In this document: positions 7,955 through 16,959 of the stretch, in pieces
How positions within the stretch are numbered: the first letter of the stretch is position 1
Layout of the letters: every line of letters starts with the position of its first letter
Assembly (NCBI GenBank): GCA_021817985.1
Contig: JAKAFK010000034.1
Span: forward strand, 1-36,841
Direction of reading: 5' to 3'
Origin: Pseudomonadota bacterium
GTDB taxonomy: Bacteria; Pseudomonadota; Gammaproteobacteria; Burkholderiales; JAKAFK01
DNA length: 36,841 nt
Made by a program: the position numbers and the translations under genes
The notes under the pieces: generated by a model
What the model saw: the letters and a program-made list of their open reading frames with translations, nothing else
Told to the model about the DNA's origin: nothing
Database searches by the model: none

Positions 7955-8659
7955 CTACCGGTCTGAGACGAGCGCATCGCTCGAGCGCAACAGGCGATCG
8001 AGCGCGTGGAGCCGTTCCGGGGTGCCCACGTCCACCCATTGGCCGCCCCAATGGTCGCCTGTGACCGCGCCGTGACCGATCGCATCGCGCAGCAAGGGCG
8101 CAAGCTGCGCCTTCTGACCGGGTATCACGCCCGCGAAAAGCTCGGGACGGTATGCCCCGATCCCGCTGAAGGTAAGCATCCGGACACCGCCGAGCGCTAC
8201 CTGTGCGCCCGACAGGGCGAAGTCCCCCTGCGGATGGTGCGCCGGATTGTCGACGAGGACGAGGTGCGCAAGCAGCGCCGAACGCGACATCTCCTCCAGT
8301 TTGGGCAGCAGCCGCGCAAAATCGAAATCGCAGAAGACATCGCCATTGACGACCGGGAAGGGGCCATTGCCCAGCAGCGGCAAGGCCTTGGCAATGCCGC
8401 CCGCGGTTTCCAGCGCACTGCCTTCCGCCGAGTAGGCGAGCCTCACGCCGTAGCGGCTGCCGTTTCCCAAGGCCGCCTCGATCGCCTCGCCCAGATGGGC
8501 GTGGTTGATGACGATGTCGGTGAAGCCCGCCGCGCGCAGGCGCTCGATGTTCCACTCGATGAGGGATTTGCCACCCACCCGAAGGAGGGGTTTGGGCATG
8601 CGGTCAGTCAAGGGACGCATGCGCTCGCCCCGCCCGGCGGCAAGAATCATCGCCTTCAT
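7955..8659 (-). CDS. murU: N-acetylmuramate 1-phosphate uridylyltransferase MurU
   Basis: A 234-residue sugar-phosphate nucleotidyltransferase. MurU turns MurNAc-alpha-1-phosphate and UTP into UDP-MurNAc in the cell-wall recycling route that bypasses de novo (fosfomycin-sensitive) UDP-MurNAc synthesis. The N-terminus carries the nucleotide-binding signature [15 protein letters not shown] with the PKPLLRV lysine; [11 protein letters not shown] holds the metal-binding Asp, and [13 protein letters not shown] is the usual late motif. The start ATG (8659) overlaps the stop of amgK by four bases (ATGA). The identity rests on sequence family and pairing with AmgK, which is the known arrangement in Pseudomonas and betaproteobacteria; other small nucleotidyltransferases share the fold. 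Confidence 0.88.
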   Translation of the reverse strand: MKAMILAAGRGERMRPLTDRMPKPLLRVGGKSLIEWNIERLRAAGFTDIVINHAHLGEAIEAALGNGSRYGVRLAYSAEGSALETAGGIAKALPLLGNGPFPVVNGDVFCDFDFARLLPKLEEMSRSALLAHLVLVDNPAHHPQGDFALSGAQVALGGVRMLTFSGIGAYRPELFAGVIPGQKAQLAPLLRDAIGHGAVTGDHWGGQWVDVGTPERLHALDRLLRSSDALVSDR

Positions 8660-9666
8660 GGCGCGCTGCCGCCCACGGCCTGGCGGCCGTCCCGCGCGGC
8701 CGAGGCTTCGAGCCGCTCCAGAAGCCGAACCATGAATGACAGCTCGGGATAGCGCCGGCATGCGGACAACACGCCGCGCCTCACCAACGGCATGTCTTTC
8801 AGGTACCCGCTCTTGCCATCCCGATGGTAAAGCCGCGCGAAGATGCCCAGCACCTTGATGTGGCGCTGCACGCCCATCCACTCGAAATCCCGATAAAATT
8901 CGCCGAAATCCGCCTGCACCGGCAATCCGGCAGACCGTGCCCGTTCCCAGTAACGGACCGTCCATTCGCGCACCCGCGCCTCCTCCCATTCGATATAGGC
9001 ATCCTTGAACAGCGAGACCAGATCATAGGTGATCGGTCCGAAAACGGCGTCCTGGAAATCCAGGATGCCGGGATTGGGCTCGCTCACCATGAGATTTCTC
9101 GAATGGTAGTCCCGATGCACGTAGACCTGCGGCTGCGCGAGCGTGTTGCGCACGATACGCCGGAAGCCTTCTTCGAGCGCCTCGCGCTCCTCCGGGGCGA
9201 GCAGCGCGCGCAGGTGCCGGTCGACGAACCAGTCCGGAAAAAGATCGAGTTCCCGCCTCAGGAGAGGCTCATCGTAGTCCGGCAGTACGCCGGGCCGGCT
9301 ATGGCGCTGGATCCGGATCAGCGCATCGATGGCATCGCCGTACAGGGCATCGGCGTTGCCTTCGGTGAGAACCGAGAGATAGGTGGCATCGCCCAGGTCC
9401 GTGAGCACGAGAAACCCCTGCTCGAGATCCGCGGCCAGCACGTCCGGCACTGCGACGCCCGCCGCCCGGAAAAGCCTGGCCACGTGCACGAACGGCCGGC
9501 AGTCCTCGTGCTCGGGGGGGGCGTCCATGACGATCAGGGTGCGGTTGCCCTGCGCGACCCGGAAATAGCGCCGGAAGCTTGCATCGCTCGAGGCCGGCAC
9601 GAGGCCGGAGACATCATCGCCGAACTGCTCGCGCAGCCAGTTCTCCAGAAGTTCCGAACGGTCCAA
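8656..9666 (-). CDS. amgK: Anomeric MurNAc/GlcNAc kinase AmgK
   Basis: A 336-residue phosphotransferase of the aminoglycoside phosphotransferase (APH) fold. AmgK phosphorylates MurNAc and GlcNAc at the anomeric carbon, providing the substrate of MurU. Visible features are the N-terminal lobe ([19 protein letters not shown] with the ATP-contacting region), the catalytic loop [11 protein letters not shown] with its Asp at about residue 203, and the metal-binding [16 protein letters not shown]. The start is TTG (9664-9666), since no ATG or GTG fits the family N-terminus ([10 protein letters not shown]). It is the first gene of a long minus-strand run and is divergent from lptD with a 68-base gap, a neighbourhood known from other proteobacteria. 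Confidence 0.88.
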   Translation of the reverse strand: MDRSELLENWLREQFGDDVSGLVPASSDASFRRYFRVAQGNRTLIVMDAPPEHEDCRPFVHVARLFRAAGVAVPDVLAADLEQGFLVLTDLGDATYLSVLTEGNADALYGDAIDALIRIQRHSRPGVLPDYDEPLLRRELDLFPDWFVDRHLRALLAPEEREALEEGFRRIVRNTLAQPQVYVHRDYHSRNLMVSEPNPGILDFQDAVFGPITYDLVSLFKDAYIEWEEARVREWTVRYWERARSAGLPVQADFGEFYRDFEWMGVQRHIKVLGIFARLYHRDGKSGYLKDMPLVRRGVLSACRRYPELSFMVRLLERLEASAARDGRQAVGGSAP

Positions 9667-9701
9667 GTGTGCTCGCGTTGCCTAAAAGGTCGAAGTGTGC
9701 G

Positions 9702-9707
9702 ATTTTA
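9702..9707 (-). promoter_or_regulatory. Candidate -10 box for the amgK-murU run
   Basis: In the 68-base divergent gap the minus strand reads TAAAAT, about 36 bases before the amgK TTG. A weak -35 (TTGGTT or TTTGGT) lies 15-16 bases further upstream. For lptD, on the other strand, I see no convincing promoter in this gap. Confidence 0.35.
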
Positions 9708-9734
9708 TCACGTCCCGCGAACAACCAAATCATA

Positions 9735-12038
9735 ATGCGCCCCCTACGTCTACACCCCATCGCCTGGGCGATCGCCTGCCTGGTCCCGACCGGCGCGCTC
9801 GCAGGCACCGGCCTGCCGCCGCTTCAAGTCGACCCCGCGCTGCTCGGGGCCTCTCCGCCGCCCTCGCAGCCTTCTCCCGCCATCGCGGCGGGAACGGCCG
9901 CCGCACCGGCGGGCAAGCCAGGCCCGGCCGCGCCGAGCCTTCCGCCCGCCCCCCCTGTCGGGCCGCAGACGATCACGATCCAGGCCGATGAGCTGCGCGG
10001 GGTCCAGGGCGTGCAGATGCAGGCCCTCGGGAACGTCGCCGTGCACCAGGGCACGCGCGCCCTGTTTGCCGACAAGCTGACGTTCTTCCAGGCCCAGGAC
10101 CGCGTCGTGGCCGAAGGCCACGTCCGGCTGCACGAACAGGACGCGAGCGTGTTCGGGCCCTTGCTCAATCTCAAGCTCGACACCAACCAGGGCTTCATGG
10201 ACTTGCCCACCTACCTGTGGGGGCCGACCCATGGGCGCGGCCAGGGAACGCGCCTCTTGTTCAAGGGCCAAGGCCTTTATCAGGTGGAGAAAGGCAGCTA
10301 CACGACTTGCCCGGTGGGCAACAACGACTGGTTCCTCCACGTCAGCGACCTCAACCTGGACCGCATCACCCAGGTCGGCACGGCGTACAACGGGTACATC
10401 GACTTCAAGGGCGTGCCCATCCTGTATGTTCCGTGGTTCACCTTTCCCTTGAGCCGCGCGCGCAAATCCGGCTTCCTGACGCCCAGTCTCGGCACATCGG
10501 GCAACAATGGCGCTCAAATCACGACGCCGTACTACTTCAACTTGGCGCCCAACTTCGACGACACGCTGACCCCCACCGTGATGGCGAAGCGCGGGCTGCT
10601 GCTCGGCAACGAGTTTCGCTACCTGGAGCCCAAGTATTCCGGAGTGTTCGAAAGCCAGGTCCTGCCCAACGACCGGATCACCGGCACCACCCGCTACCTC
10701 CTGGCTTTCCAGCACACCCAAGTGCTGGCACCGGGCTGGTCGGCTTATGTCAATGCGGAAAAGGTCTCGGACGCCACCTACTTCACCGACCTGAGCACCA
10801 ACCTCGCCAACATCGCGACGGTGACTCTGCCGCAGGGGGCCTCGATCGTCTACACGGGGGGCGGTTGGTGGACCTTCTCCGGCCAGTTCCAGCGCTATCA
10901 GACGCTCCAGCTGCCCAACGCGCCGGTGGTGCCGCCCTACACCACGGCCCCCCAGCTTGCGCTCGGCGGGACCGACTACAACGGACCGTTCGGGACGACG
11001 TTCGCCTTCACCGCCCAATACGACAATTTCCTGCACCCCACCCTTCCCAGCGGGCAGCGCCTCGTCATCAATCCGAGCGTGAGCCTGCCCCTGGAAAACA
11101 GCTTCGCCTATGTCACCCCGAAGATCGGCCTGTGGGCCAGCGATTACGCGCTTAACGGGACGACGACGCCGCTGCCTGACGCCCACTTCGCGGTGCCGAT
11201 CTTAAGCGTCGACAGCGGGTTGACTTTCGAGCGCGACACCCGTTTCCGGGGCACCCGGTATGTGCAGACCCTGGAGCCGCGGCTCTATTACCTCTATGTG
11301 CCCTACCACAACCAGGACAACATCCCGCTGTTCGACACGACCGCCGCCGACTTCAATTTCGTTCAGATGTATTCGGACAACCAGTTCACCGGCTACGACC
11401 GCATCAACGATGCCAACCAAATCACGGCCGGCGTCACGTCGCGCTTCCTCGAGCGGGCGACCGGGATCGAGCGGCTGCGCGCGTCCGTCGGGCAGATCTT
11501 CTACTTCAAGAACCAGCAGGTGGGTCTTCCCGGCATCCCGCTGCGGACGCGACATACGTCCGACATCCTGTCGGAAGTCAGCGGCCCGATCACGACGATC
11601 TGGAACATCTATGGGCTTTGGGAATACAACCCCCAGGTCCGCGGGACCGCGCAATACGACGTCGGGACGCACTTCGACCCTGCGCCGGGGCGCGTCATCA
11701 ACTTCGACTACCGCTACAGCGCCGCGACCTTGTTGCCGACGCCCGCCATGCGCATGATCGACGTTTCCAGCGAATGGCCCATCACACGCCGCATCACCGG
11801 CCTCATGCGCTGGAACTACGACTTCCTCGGCCAAAGACTTTTGGAAGGCCTCGCGGGCATCGAGTATAATGGCGGCTGCTGGGCCTTGCGGCTCGTTGCG
11901 AATCACATCCAGACGACCACCTCGCAGGCAAGCAACTCGTTCTTCGTGCAATTGGAGCTCAACGGCCTGAGCATCGGCGAGAATCCGCTCGACGTCCTAC
12001 GCAGCAACATCGCAGGCTACGCCAAGACAAATGATTAA
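9735..12038 (+). CDS. lptD: LPS-assembly protein LptD (outer-membrane LPS translocon)
   Basis: A 767-residue outer-membrane beta-barrel that, with the lipoprotein LptE, inserts lipopolysaccharide into the outer leaflet. After a signal peptide (ending near GALAG) and a Pro/Ala-rich linker, the OstA/LptA-like beta-jellyroll runs from about residue 75 (ITIQADELRGVQGVQMQALG) to about 190; the large barrel domain follows, starting with the family pattern YNGYIDFKGVPILYVPWFTFP. Cys192 (TTCPVG) and Cys715 (GGCWAL) are the likely pair for the disulfide between the two domains; E. coli uses four cysteines. The start at 9735 is chosen because the signal peptide begins there; the frame is open upstream. 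Its end overlaps surA by 8 bases, and SurA is the chaperone that delivers LptD. Confidence 0.95.
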   Translation: MRPLRLHPIAWAIACLVPTGALAGTGLPPLQVDPALLGASPPPSQPSPAIAAGTAAAPAGKPGPAAPSLPPAPPVGPQTITIQADELRGVQGVQMQALGNVAVHQGTRALFADKLTFFQAQDRVVAEGHVRLHEQDASVFGPLLNLKLDTNQGFMDLPTYLWGPTHGRGQGTRLLFKGQGLYQVEKGSYTTCPVGNNDWFLHVSDLNLDRITQVGTAYNGYIDFKGVPILYVPWFTFPLSRARKSGFLTPSLGTSGNNGAQITTPYYFNLAPNFDDTLTPTVMAKRGLLLGNEFRYLEPKYSGVFESQVLPNDRITGTTRYLLAFQHTQVLAPGWSAYVNAEKVSDATYFTDLSTNLANIATVTLPQGASIVYTGGGWWTFSGQFQRYQTLQLPNAPVVPPYTTAPQLALGGTDYNGPFGTTFAFTAQYDNFLHPTLPSGQRLVINPSVSLPLENSFAYVTPKIGLWASDYALNGTTTPLPDAHFAVPILSVDSGLTFERDTRFRGTRYVQTLEPRLYYLYVPYHNQDNIPLFDTTAADFNFVQMYSDNQFTGYDRINDANQITAGVTSRFLERATGIERLRASVGQIFYFKNQQVGLPGIPLRTRHTSDILSEVSGPITTIWNIYGLWEYNPQVRGTAQYDVGTHFDPAPGRVINFDYRYSAATLLPTPAMRMIDVSSEWPITRRITGLMRWNYDFLGQRLLEGLAGIEYNGGCWALRLVANHIQTTTSQASNSFFVQLELNGLSIGENPLDVLRSNIAGYAKTND

Positions 12039-13377
12039 GCACATGTACCGCCCGCATGCGGGCCCCTTTCTCGGAACCGTTCTTTTGGCCTGTGCGCTCT
12101 TCGCGCTCTTCCTTTCGGCCGGAACGGTGCGCGCCTCCGAGAGCCCCTCCCCGGCGGTCGTCCCCATCGACCGCATCGTGGCCGTGGTCGACAACAGCGT
12201 CATCACCCAGGTCCAGCTCGACAACCAGGTGGCGCTCATCTCCAAGCAACTGCAAGCGCGCGGGACGCCGCTCCCGCCGAACAAGGTCCTGGAAAGGCAG
12301 ATCCTGCAGCGCATGATCAACGACACGGTGCAGCTCGAATTCGCCAAACGCTCCGGCATCCGCGTCGATCAAGGCGAGCTCAACACCGCCATCGACCGCA
12401 TCGCCGCGCGCAACCACATGAGCGCCGCCCAGTTCCAGGCGGCGCTGAAGAGCCAGGGAATCGACTGGGCGTCGTTTCGGAATGAAATCCGCAGCGAGAT
12501 GATCATCGGTCGCCTGAAGGAGCGCGACGTGGACAGCCGCGTGGTCGTCTCCGACGCGGAAATCGACAATTTCCTGCGCAAGCAGGCCGCCTCCGGCGGG
12601 GACATGCAGTACAACCTCGACAACATCATCGTGTTCGTGCCGGAAAACGCGAGCCCGGAGCAGATCGCCCGCTACCGCGAGAAGGCTCAGGCGGCCCTCG
12701 ACCAGCTTCGCCAGGGCACGGATTTCGGGCAGGTGGCCGCCTCCTTCTCAGACGCGCCGAACGCCATGCAGGGCGGGCAACTCGGTTGGCGCTCGGCGGC
12801 GCAGCTCCCCGAGTTCTATCTGGCCGCCCTCAAGACCATGCATCCGGGGGACGTCAGCGGCCTCCTGCGCGGACCCAATGGCTTCAACATCATCAAGCTG
12901 GTGGAGGCGCACGGGGCCAATGCGCCCACCTATGTCGAAGAGACGCATGTCCGCCAGATCCTGCTTCGCCCCGACGCGCTGCTCTCGAGCGCCCAGGCCA
13001 AGGCCAAGTTGTTGCAGCTCAAGACGCGCATCGAGCACGGCGAGCATTTCTCGACCCTCGCGCGGCAGTATTCGCAAGATGGCAGCGCGGCCAACGGGGG
13101 CGATCTGGGGTGGGTCTCGCCGGGCCAGACGGTGCCCGAATTCGAGAGCGCGATGAACGCGCTCAAGCCGGGCGAGATCAGCAATCCGGTCCACACCCAG
13201 TTCGGCTGGCACTTGATCCAGGTGCTCGGCAGGCGAAAAGTGGACGTGACGGAGCAACGCAAACGCGATCTCGCGCGCGACGCCATTCGCGCCCGCAAGG
13301 CGGACGAGGCCTACGAGGAGTTCGTGCGCGAACTGCGCGACCAGGCCTATGTCAAGATCCGCCTGGCGGGGGAATGA
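12031..13377 (+). CDS. surA: Periplasmic chaperone / peptidyl-prolyl isomerase SurA
   Basis: A 448-residue periplasmic chaperone for unfolded outer-membrane proteins. An N-terminal signal peptide (about 1-36, ending near VRASES) is followed by the SurA N-domain ([21 protein letters not shown]), then two parvulin-type isomerase domains at roughly 190-290 ([21 protein letters not shown]) and 300-395 ([19 protein letters not shown]), and a C-terminal helix. The start ATG overlaps the lptD stop by eight bases; a second ATG at 12043 is equally possible. Gene order lptD-surA-pdxA-rsmA is the same as in many gamma- and betaproteobacteria and couples LptD with its own folding factor. Confidence 0.95.
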   Translation: MIKHMYRPHAGPFLGTVLLACALFALFLSAGTVRASESPSPAVVPIDRIVAVVDNSVITQVQLDNQVALISKQLQARGTPLPPNKVLERQILQRMINDTVQLEFAKRSGIRVDQGELNTAIDRIAARNHMSAAQFQAALKSQGIDWASFRNEIRSEMIIGRLKERDVDSRVVVSDAEIDNFLRKQAASGGDMQYNLDNIIVFVPENASPEQIARYREKAQAALDQLRQGTDFGQVAASFSDAPNAMQGGQLGWRSAAQLPEFYLAALKTMHPGDVSGLLRGPNGFNIIKLVEAHGANAPTYVEETHVRQILLRPDALLSSAQAKAKLLQLKTRIEHGEHFSTLARQYSQDGSAANGGDLGWVSPGQTVPEFESAMNALKPGEISNPVHTQFGWHLIQVLGRRKVDVTEQRKRDLARDAIRARKADEAYEEFVRELRDQAYVKIRLAGE

Positions 13378-13414
13378 GGACGCCCCGCCGGAACCGGACG
13401 ACGCCCAGCCTCGC

Positions 13415-14410
13415 ATGCGTGATCGCCATCCGCCTCGTCCCATCGCACTGACCGCCGGCGAGCCGGCCGGCATCGGGCCCGATCTCCTGGTGCTCGCCGC
13501 CCAGAAGGCGTGGCCCGCGCCGCTCGTCGCCATCGCCGATCGCGACCTTCTGGCGGAGCGCGCCCGGCGCTTGGGGGTGCCGCTTGCGCTCAGGCCGTTC
13601 GATCCGCGCCGCCCTACCCCGCCCACCCCCGGCGTTCTGGACCTCCTTCCCGAACCCCTTGCGGTGCCGGCGACCCCGGGCCGCCTGGATGCACGAAACA
13701 GCCGCTATGTCCTCAAGACCCTGGAGCGTGCCGCCCAGACCTGCCTGACGGGCGCCTGCGCCGCCATGGTCACGGCTCCCGTGCACAAAGGCGTCATCAA
13801 CGACGCGGGCATCCCGTTCACCGGCCATACCGAGTTCCTCGCCGAGCACACCGGCACCTCCCATGTCGTCATGATGCTCGTCGGCGGCGGCCTTCGGGTG
13901 GCGCTGGCCACCACGCATCTGGCGATGAAGGAGATCGCATCGGCCATCACGGAGGACGGCCTCGTGCGCACGGCCACCATCCTCCATGAGGCGCTCGTCA
14001 GCCGGTTTGGCATCCCCCGGCCGCGCATCCTCGTGGCCGGGCTCAACCCGCACGCCGGGGAATCCGGGCACCTCGGCCGGGAAGAGATCGAGGTCATCGC
14101 ACCGGCCCTCGCGCGCCTCCAGCGCCAAGGCCTCGACTTTCGGGGCCCGTTGCCGGCCGACACGCTGTTCACCCAGAAGAACCTCGCGGGATGCGACGCC
14201 GTACTGGCCATGTACCATGACCAGGGGCTGCCCGTGCTCAAATACGCCGCCTTCGGCCATGGCGTGAATGTCACCCTCGGGCTGCCCATCATCCGCACCT
14301 CCGTCGACCACGGCACCGCCCTGGAACTGGCGGGAACGGGGCACATCGACAGCGGCAGCCTCGCGGCGGCGATCGAACTCGCCACCGAGCTCGCCGGGCA
14401 GGCCGTCTGA
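13415..14410 (+). CDS. pdxA: 4-hydroxythreonine-4-phosphate dehydrogenase PdxA
   Basis: A 331-residue cytosolic enzyme of pyridoxal phosphate synthesis, which oxidises 4-phosphohydroxy-L-threonine with NAD+ before PdxJ acts. Family markers are the N-terminal [38 protein letters not shown] (metal-binding His), the [11 protein letters not shown] motif and [13 protein letters not shown] (further metal ligand), with [15 protein letters not shown] near the end. ATG 13415 gives a length close to E. coli PdxA (329); the frame is open upstream into surA, but those residues are not family-like. It begins 37 bases after the surA stop. Confidence 0.95.
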   Translation: MRDRHPPRPIALTAGEPAGIGPDLLVLAAQKAWPAPLVAIADRDLLAERARRLGVPLALRPFDPRRPTPPTPGVLDLLPEPLAVPATPGRLDARNSRYVLKTLERAAQTCLTGACAAMVTAPVHKGVINDAGIPFTGHTEFLAEHTGTSHVVMMLVGGGLRVALATTHLAMKEIASAITEDGLVRTATILHEALVSRFGIPRPRILVAGLNPHAGESGHLGREEIEVIAPALARLQRQGLDFRGPLPADTLFTQKNLAGCDAVLAMYHDQGLPVLKYAAFGHGVNVTLGLPIIRTSVDHGTALELAGTGHIDSGSLAAAIELATELAGQAV

Positions 14411-14412
14411 CC

Positions 14413-15222
14413 ATGCCGGCGCCCGCCCATACCCCGCGGCGGCGATTCGGACAGCATTTCCTGACGGATGCCGGAATCATCGATCGCATAGTCGCAGCAA
14501 TCGCGCCCTCCGCGGACGATTGCATCGTCGAGATCGGCCCCGGCTTGGGAGCCCTCACGCGCCCACTCCTTGAGGCGCTGCCCCGCCTCCATGCCGTCGA
14601 ACTGGACCGCGACATCGTCGCGCGGCTAGGGCGCGAGTTTCCGGCCGAGCGTCTCCTCGTGCATGCCGCGGACGCGCTGAAGTTCGATTTTGCGCGACTC
14701 GGCCCCCGATTCCGGGTCGTGGGCAACCTGCCCTACAATATCTCGACGCCGCTGCTTTTTCATCTGGCCCGCTTCGCGGACGCGATCATCGACATCCACG
14801 TCATGCTGCAGAAGGAAGTCGTGGATCGCATGGCGGCGGACCCCGGCACCAGCGACTATGGGCGCCTGAGCGTCATGCTGCAATACCGCTTCTCGATCGA
14901 AAAGCTCTTCGACGTCCCCCCCGAGGCTTTCCGCCCACCGCCCAAGGTGGATTCCGCCGTCGTGCGCCTCACCCCCTTCGAGCGCCTGCCCTTCCCGGCA
15001 AAGGACGAGCACCTGTTCGCGGCCCTCGTCGCCGCCGCCTTCAGCCAAAGGCGCAAGACGCTGCGCAATACGCTGAAAGGCTATCTGGGCCCGGAAGCGC
15101 TGGCGCGCCTCGGCATCGATCCGCAACTGCGGGCAGAGAACCTGTCAGTGGAGCAGTTCGTTCGGGCGGCGAATCATCTTTGCGCACCCGTGGCGGCAAC
15201 CGGCACGACGCCGGAGGAATGA
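14413..15222 (+). CDS. rsmA: 16S rRNA (adenine1518-N6/adenine1519-N6)-dimethyltransferase
   Basis: A 269-residue SAM-dependent enzyme (KsgA) that dimethylates two neighbouring adenosines in helix 45 of 16S rRNA and acts as a late checkpoint in 30S assembly. Motifs: RRRFGQHFLTD at the N-terminus, SAM motif I VEIGPGLGALT, acidic motif II VELDRDIV, AADALKFDF, and the catalytic NLPYNIS motif. The C-terminal helical domain includes FRPPPKVDSAVVRL and FSQRRKTLRNTLKG. It begins two bases after the pdxA stop. Its stop codon TGA (15220-15222) is also the first part of a repeated hairpin element. Confidence 0.96.
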   Translation: MPAPAHTPRRRFGQHFLTDAGIIDRIVAAIAPSADDCIVEIGPGLGALTRPLLEALPRLHAVELDRDIVARLGREFPAERLLVHAADALKFDFARLGPRFRVVGNLPYNISTPLLFHLARFADAIIDIHVMLQKEVVDRMAADPGTSDYGRLSVMLQYRFSIEKLFDVPPEAFRPPPKVDSAVVRLTPFERLPFPAKDEHLFAALVAAAFSQRRKTLRNTLKGYLGPEALARLGIDPQLRAENLSVEQFVRAANHLCAPVAATGTTPEE

Positions 15223-15311
15223 ACCACCGCCACTAAGCCACGGCTATAGTGCCGGCAGTTCATGCTTTGCACCCTGGCGGCAGGCGAACCGGCCAGTACC
15301 TGCCGCCGGGG
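15219..15311. repeat. Two-hairpin repeat element, copy 1 (after rsmA)
   Basis: Hairpin A: 15220-15235 pairs imperfectly with 15247-15262 (13 of 16 positions, from TGAAC/GTTCA outside to CACTA/TAGTG inside) around AGCCACGGCTA. Hairpin B: 15272-15284 (CCCTGGCGGCAGG) pairs with 15299-15311 (12 of 13 Watson-Crick plus one G-T) around a 14-base loop. Positions 15219-15251 align without gaps to 36739-36771 at 27 of 33 positions. There is no T run, so it is not a standard terminator, although as a stable hairpin between convergent rsmA and the YgjP-like gene it might stop or protect transcripts. The remainder of the gap up to 15490 shows nothing else recognisable. Confidence 0.6.
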
Positions 15312-15490
15312 TCGGCTTCGTTCGACCGACTCGCGCCATCCGCCGAGGCCCTGGCGCCCGGCTTCGGGGCGACAGCCGCGACCAACAGACGGTAACAGTC
15401 CATCAGAGACCACATGCGCGGCGCATGTTTGGGCAGGTCGCAAGGCGCGGCCAGATCCCTCCAGACATTGGGCGTCGCACTGAGCGGGAC

Positions 15491-16219
15491 TCAGAGCATC
15501 CCGTATCGGGGCCCGCTCAACCTCAAGGCCTTGCGCACCCGCGCATAGTCCGGGAAGACCCGCCCCACGTGAGCCCAGAAGGCCGGCGAGTGGTTCATCT
15601 CGAGGAGATGGGCGAGCTCGTGGGCCACCACATAATCCAGTTGCTCCTGCGGCGCCATGATGAGCCGCCAGTTGAGGCGCACCTCCCGGCGCGCATTGCA
15701 GCTGCCCCAGCGGGTTTTGGCGTTGGAAAGCAGGATGCGCGGGCGCAAGACGCCCATGCGGTCGCTGTAAATCGCGACGCGTTCGGCAAAGCACGCCTTC
15801 GCCTGCGCACGGTACCAGCGCACGATCGCCTGCTCGATGTCGCACAGGTCCCACTCGACGGCCTTGCCCACGCGCAATTCCCCGTCCACCAGCACAGGCT
15901 GCGGGACAAAAACGAGCGGGGCGAAGGACAGGCGAATGTCGTGCCCGCGGTAAGGCAGGCGCTCCCCCTCCCGCCATTGGATCGGCGTCGCCAGGCGAGC
16001 GGCGAGGGCGGCAAGGTGCTTGAGAATCCACGCGCTCTTTTCGAGCAGGACCGCATCGACGCGCGTCTGCGGCACCCCGCGGGGAATGCTGACCGCAAGC
16101 CCGCGTGCGCTCACGGTCAGGCGAATGTTGCGCGAACGTGCGCAGACGCGGGCGGTGTAGTCCGTTTCCTGCCCCGCCAAAACGATGGTGCGCCGCAAGC
16201 GCTGGGCCAGCGGCTTCAT
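15491..16219 (-). CDS. YgjP-like (DUF45) M48-family zinc metallopeptidase
   Basis: A 242-residue protein of the YgjP/DUF45 group of SprT-like zinc metalloproteases. The zinc site is AHELAHLLEMNH: HELAH at residues 200-204 gives two His ligands and the catalytic Glu, and His210 is the third ligand, followed by SPAFW as in the family. Upstream, SARGLAVSIPRGV and NAKTRWGSCNARREVRLNW are the characteristic conserved segments. The physiological substrate is unknown. The start ATG (16219) overlaps the plsC stop by four bases. The same neighbour order (glyQ-glyS-gmhB-plsC-ygjP-like) is kept in many betaproteobacteria. Confidence 0.88.
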   Translation of the reverse strand: MKPLAQRLRRTIVLAGQETDYTARVCARSRNIRLTVSARGLAVSIPRGVPQTRVDAVLLEKSAWILKHLAALAARLATPIQWREGERLPYRGHDIRLSFAPLVFVPQPVLVDGELRVGKAVEWDLCDIEQAIVRWYRAQAKACFAERVAIYSDRMGVLRPRILLSNAKTRWGSCNARREVRLNWRLIMAPQEQLDYVVAHELAHLLEMNHSPAFWAHVGRVFPDYARVRKALRLSGPRYGML

Positions 16220-16959
16220 GGCACCTGCGGCTGCGGCGCGCCGGCCGCCTTCGCGTGGGGCAGCCTGATCACTTCCGCTTCGATCCATGCCTCGATCCGC
16301 CGGGTGAGTTCCGACGCGCTCACGCCGCTCGGGTCGATCGGGGGACCAATGCTCACCGTGATGGTCCCCGGCCGCTTGAGGAAACCGTTCTTCCCCCAGA
16401 ATTCGCCGGCATTATGGGCAACCGGCACCACGGGCACGCCGGCATGGGTCGCCAGATGGGCCGCTCCGATCCCATACTTGCCTCGGGTGCCGGGCACCAT
16501 CCGCGTGCCCTCCGGGAAGATCACGACCCAGAAGCCCCGCTGGAGCCGGTCAACGCCTTGCGCCGCGATTTCCTTGAGTGCACCGCGTCCGTCCCGGCGG
16601 TTGATGGCGATCGGACTGAGCATGGCAAGCCCCCACCCGAAAAACGGAATCCGCAGCAGCTCGCGCTTGAGGACCCACACCTGCGGCGGGAAAATGCGCT
16701 GGAAGGCGAGCGTCTCCCATGCCGATTGGTGCTTGGAGGCAATGATGGCGGCGCCGGCCGGCAGGTTCTCGGCGCCCAGGACGCGATAGTCGAGCCTGCA
16801 GAGCAGCCGCAGCAGCGCGATCATCATCTTGGCCCAGCCCGAAATGACGCGGTAGCGAACCATGGGAGGAAACGGAAAGGTAAGGGTCGCGATGACGGCG
16901 TAGATGGGCGTCACCACAACCATGCAGAGCGCAAAAAGCGCCGAACGCAACACGATCAT
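16216..16959 (-). CDS. plsC: 1-acyl-sn-glycerol-3-phosphate acyltransferase PlsC
   Basis: A 247-residue inner-membrane acyltransferase that makes phosphatidic acid from lysophosphatidic acid. Residues 1-30 form an N-terminal membrane segment. Acyltransferase block I is KHQSAWE (His77, with Glu82 where many members have Asp), block II FGWGLAMLSPIAINRRD, block III IFPEGTR (148-153) and block IV VPVVPVAHNAG. The HX4E variant occurs in betaproteobacterial homologues as far as I recall, so I do not read it as loss of function. Its ATG overlaps the gmhB stop, and its stop overlaps the next start, each by four bases, so the three genes are probably translated from one mRNA. Confidence 0.92.
   Translation of the reverse strand: MIVLRSALFALCMVVVTPIYAVIATLTFPFPPMVRYRVISGWAKMMIALLRLLCRLDYRVLGAENLPAGAAIIASKHQSAWETLAFQRIFPPQVWVLKRELLRIPFFGWGLAMLSPIAINRRDGRGALKEIAAQGVDRLQRGFWVVIFPEGTRMVPGTRGKYGIGAAHLATHAGVPVVPVAHNAGEFWGKNGFLKRPGTITVSIGPPIDPSGVSASELTRRIEAWIEAEVIRLPHAKAAGAPQPQVP

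Noticed and set aside
15262-15483. Short open frames in the gap between rsmA and the YgjP-like gene
   Set aside because: Composition is Arg/Pro/Ser-rich as expected from GC-rich non-coding DNA, and they run through the repeat element.
16725-16745. PlsC has Glu in place of the usual Asp of the HX4D motif
   Set aside because: All other blocks are intact and the His-Gln-Ser-x-Trp-Glu form appears normal for related bacteria, so inactivity is not indicated.
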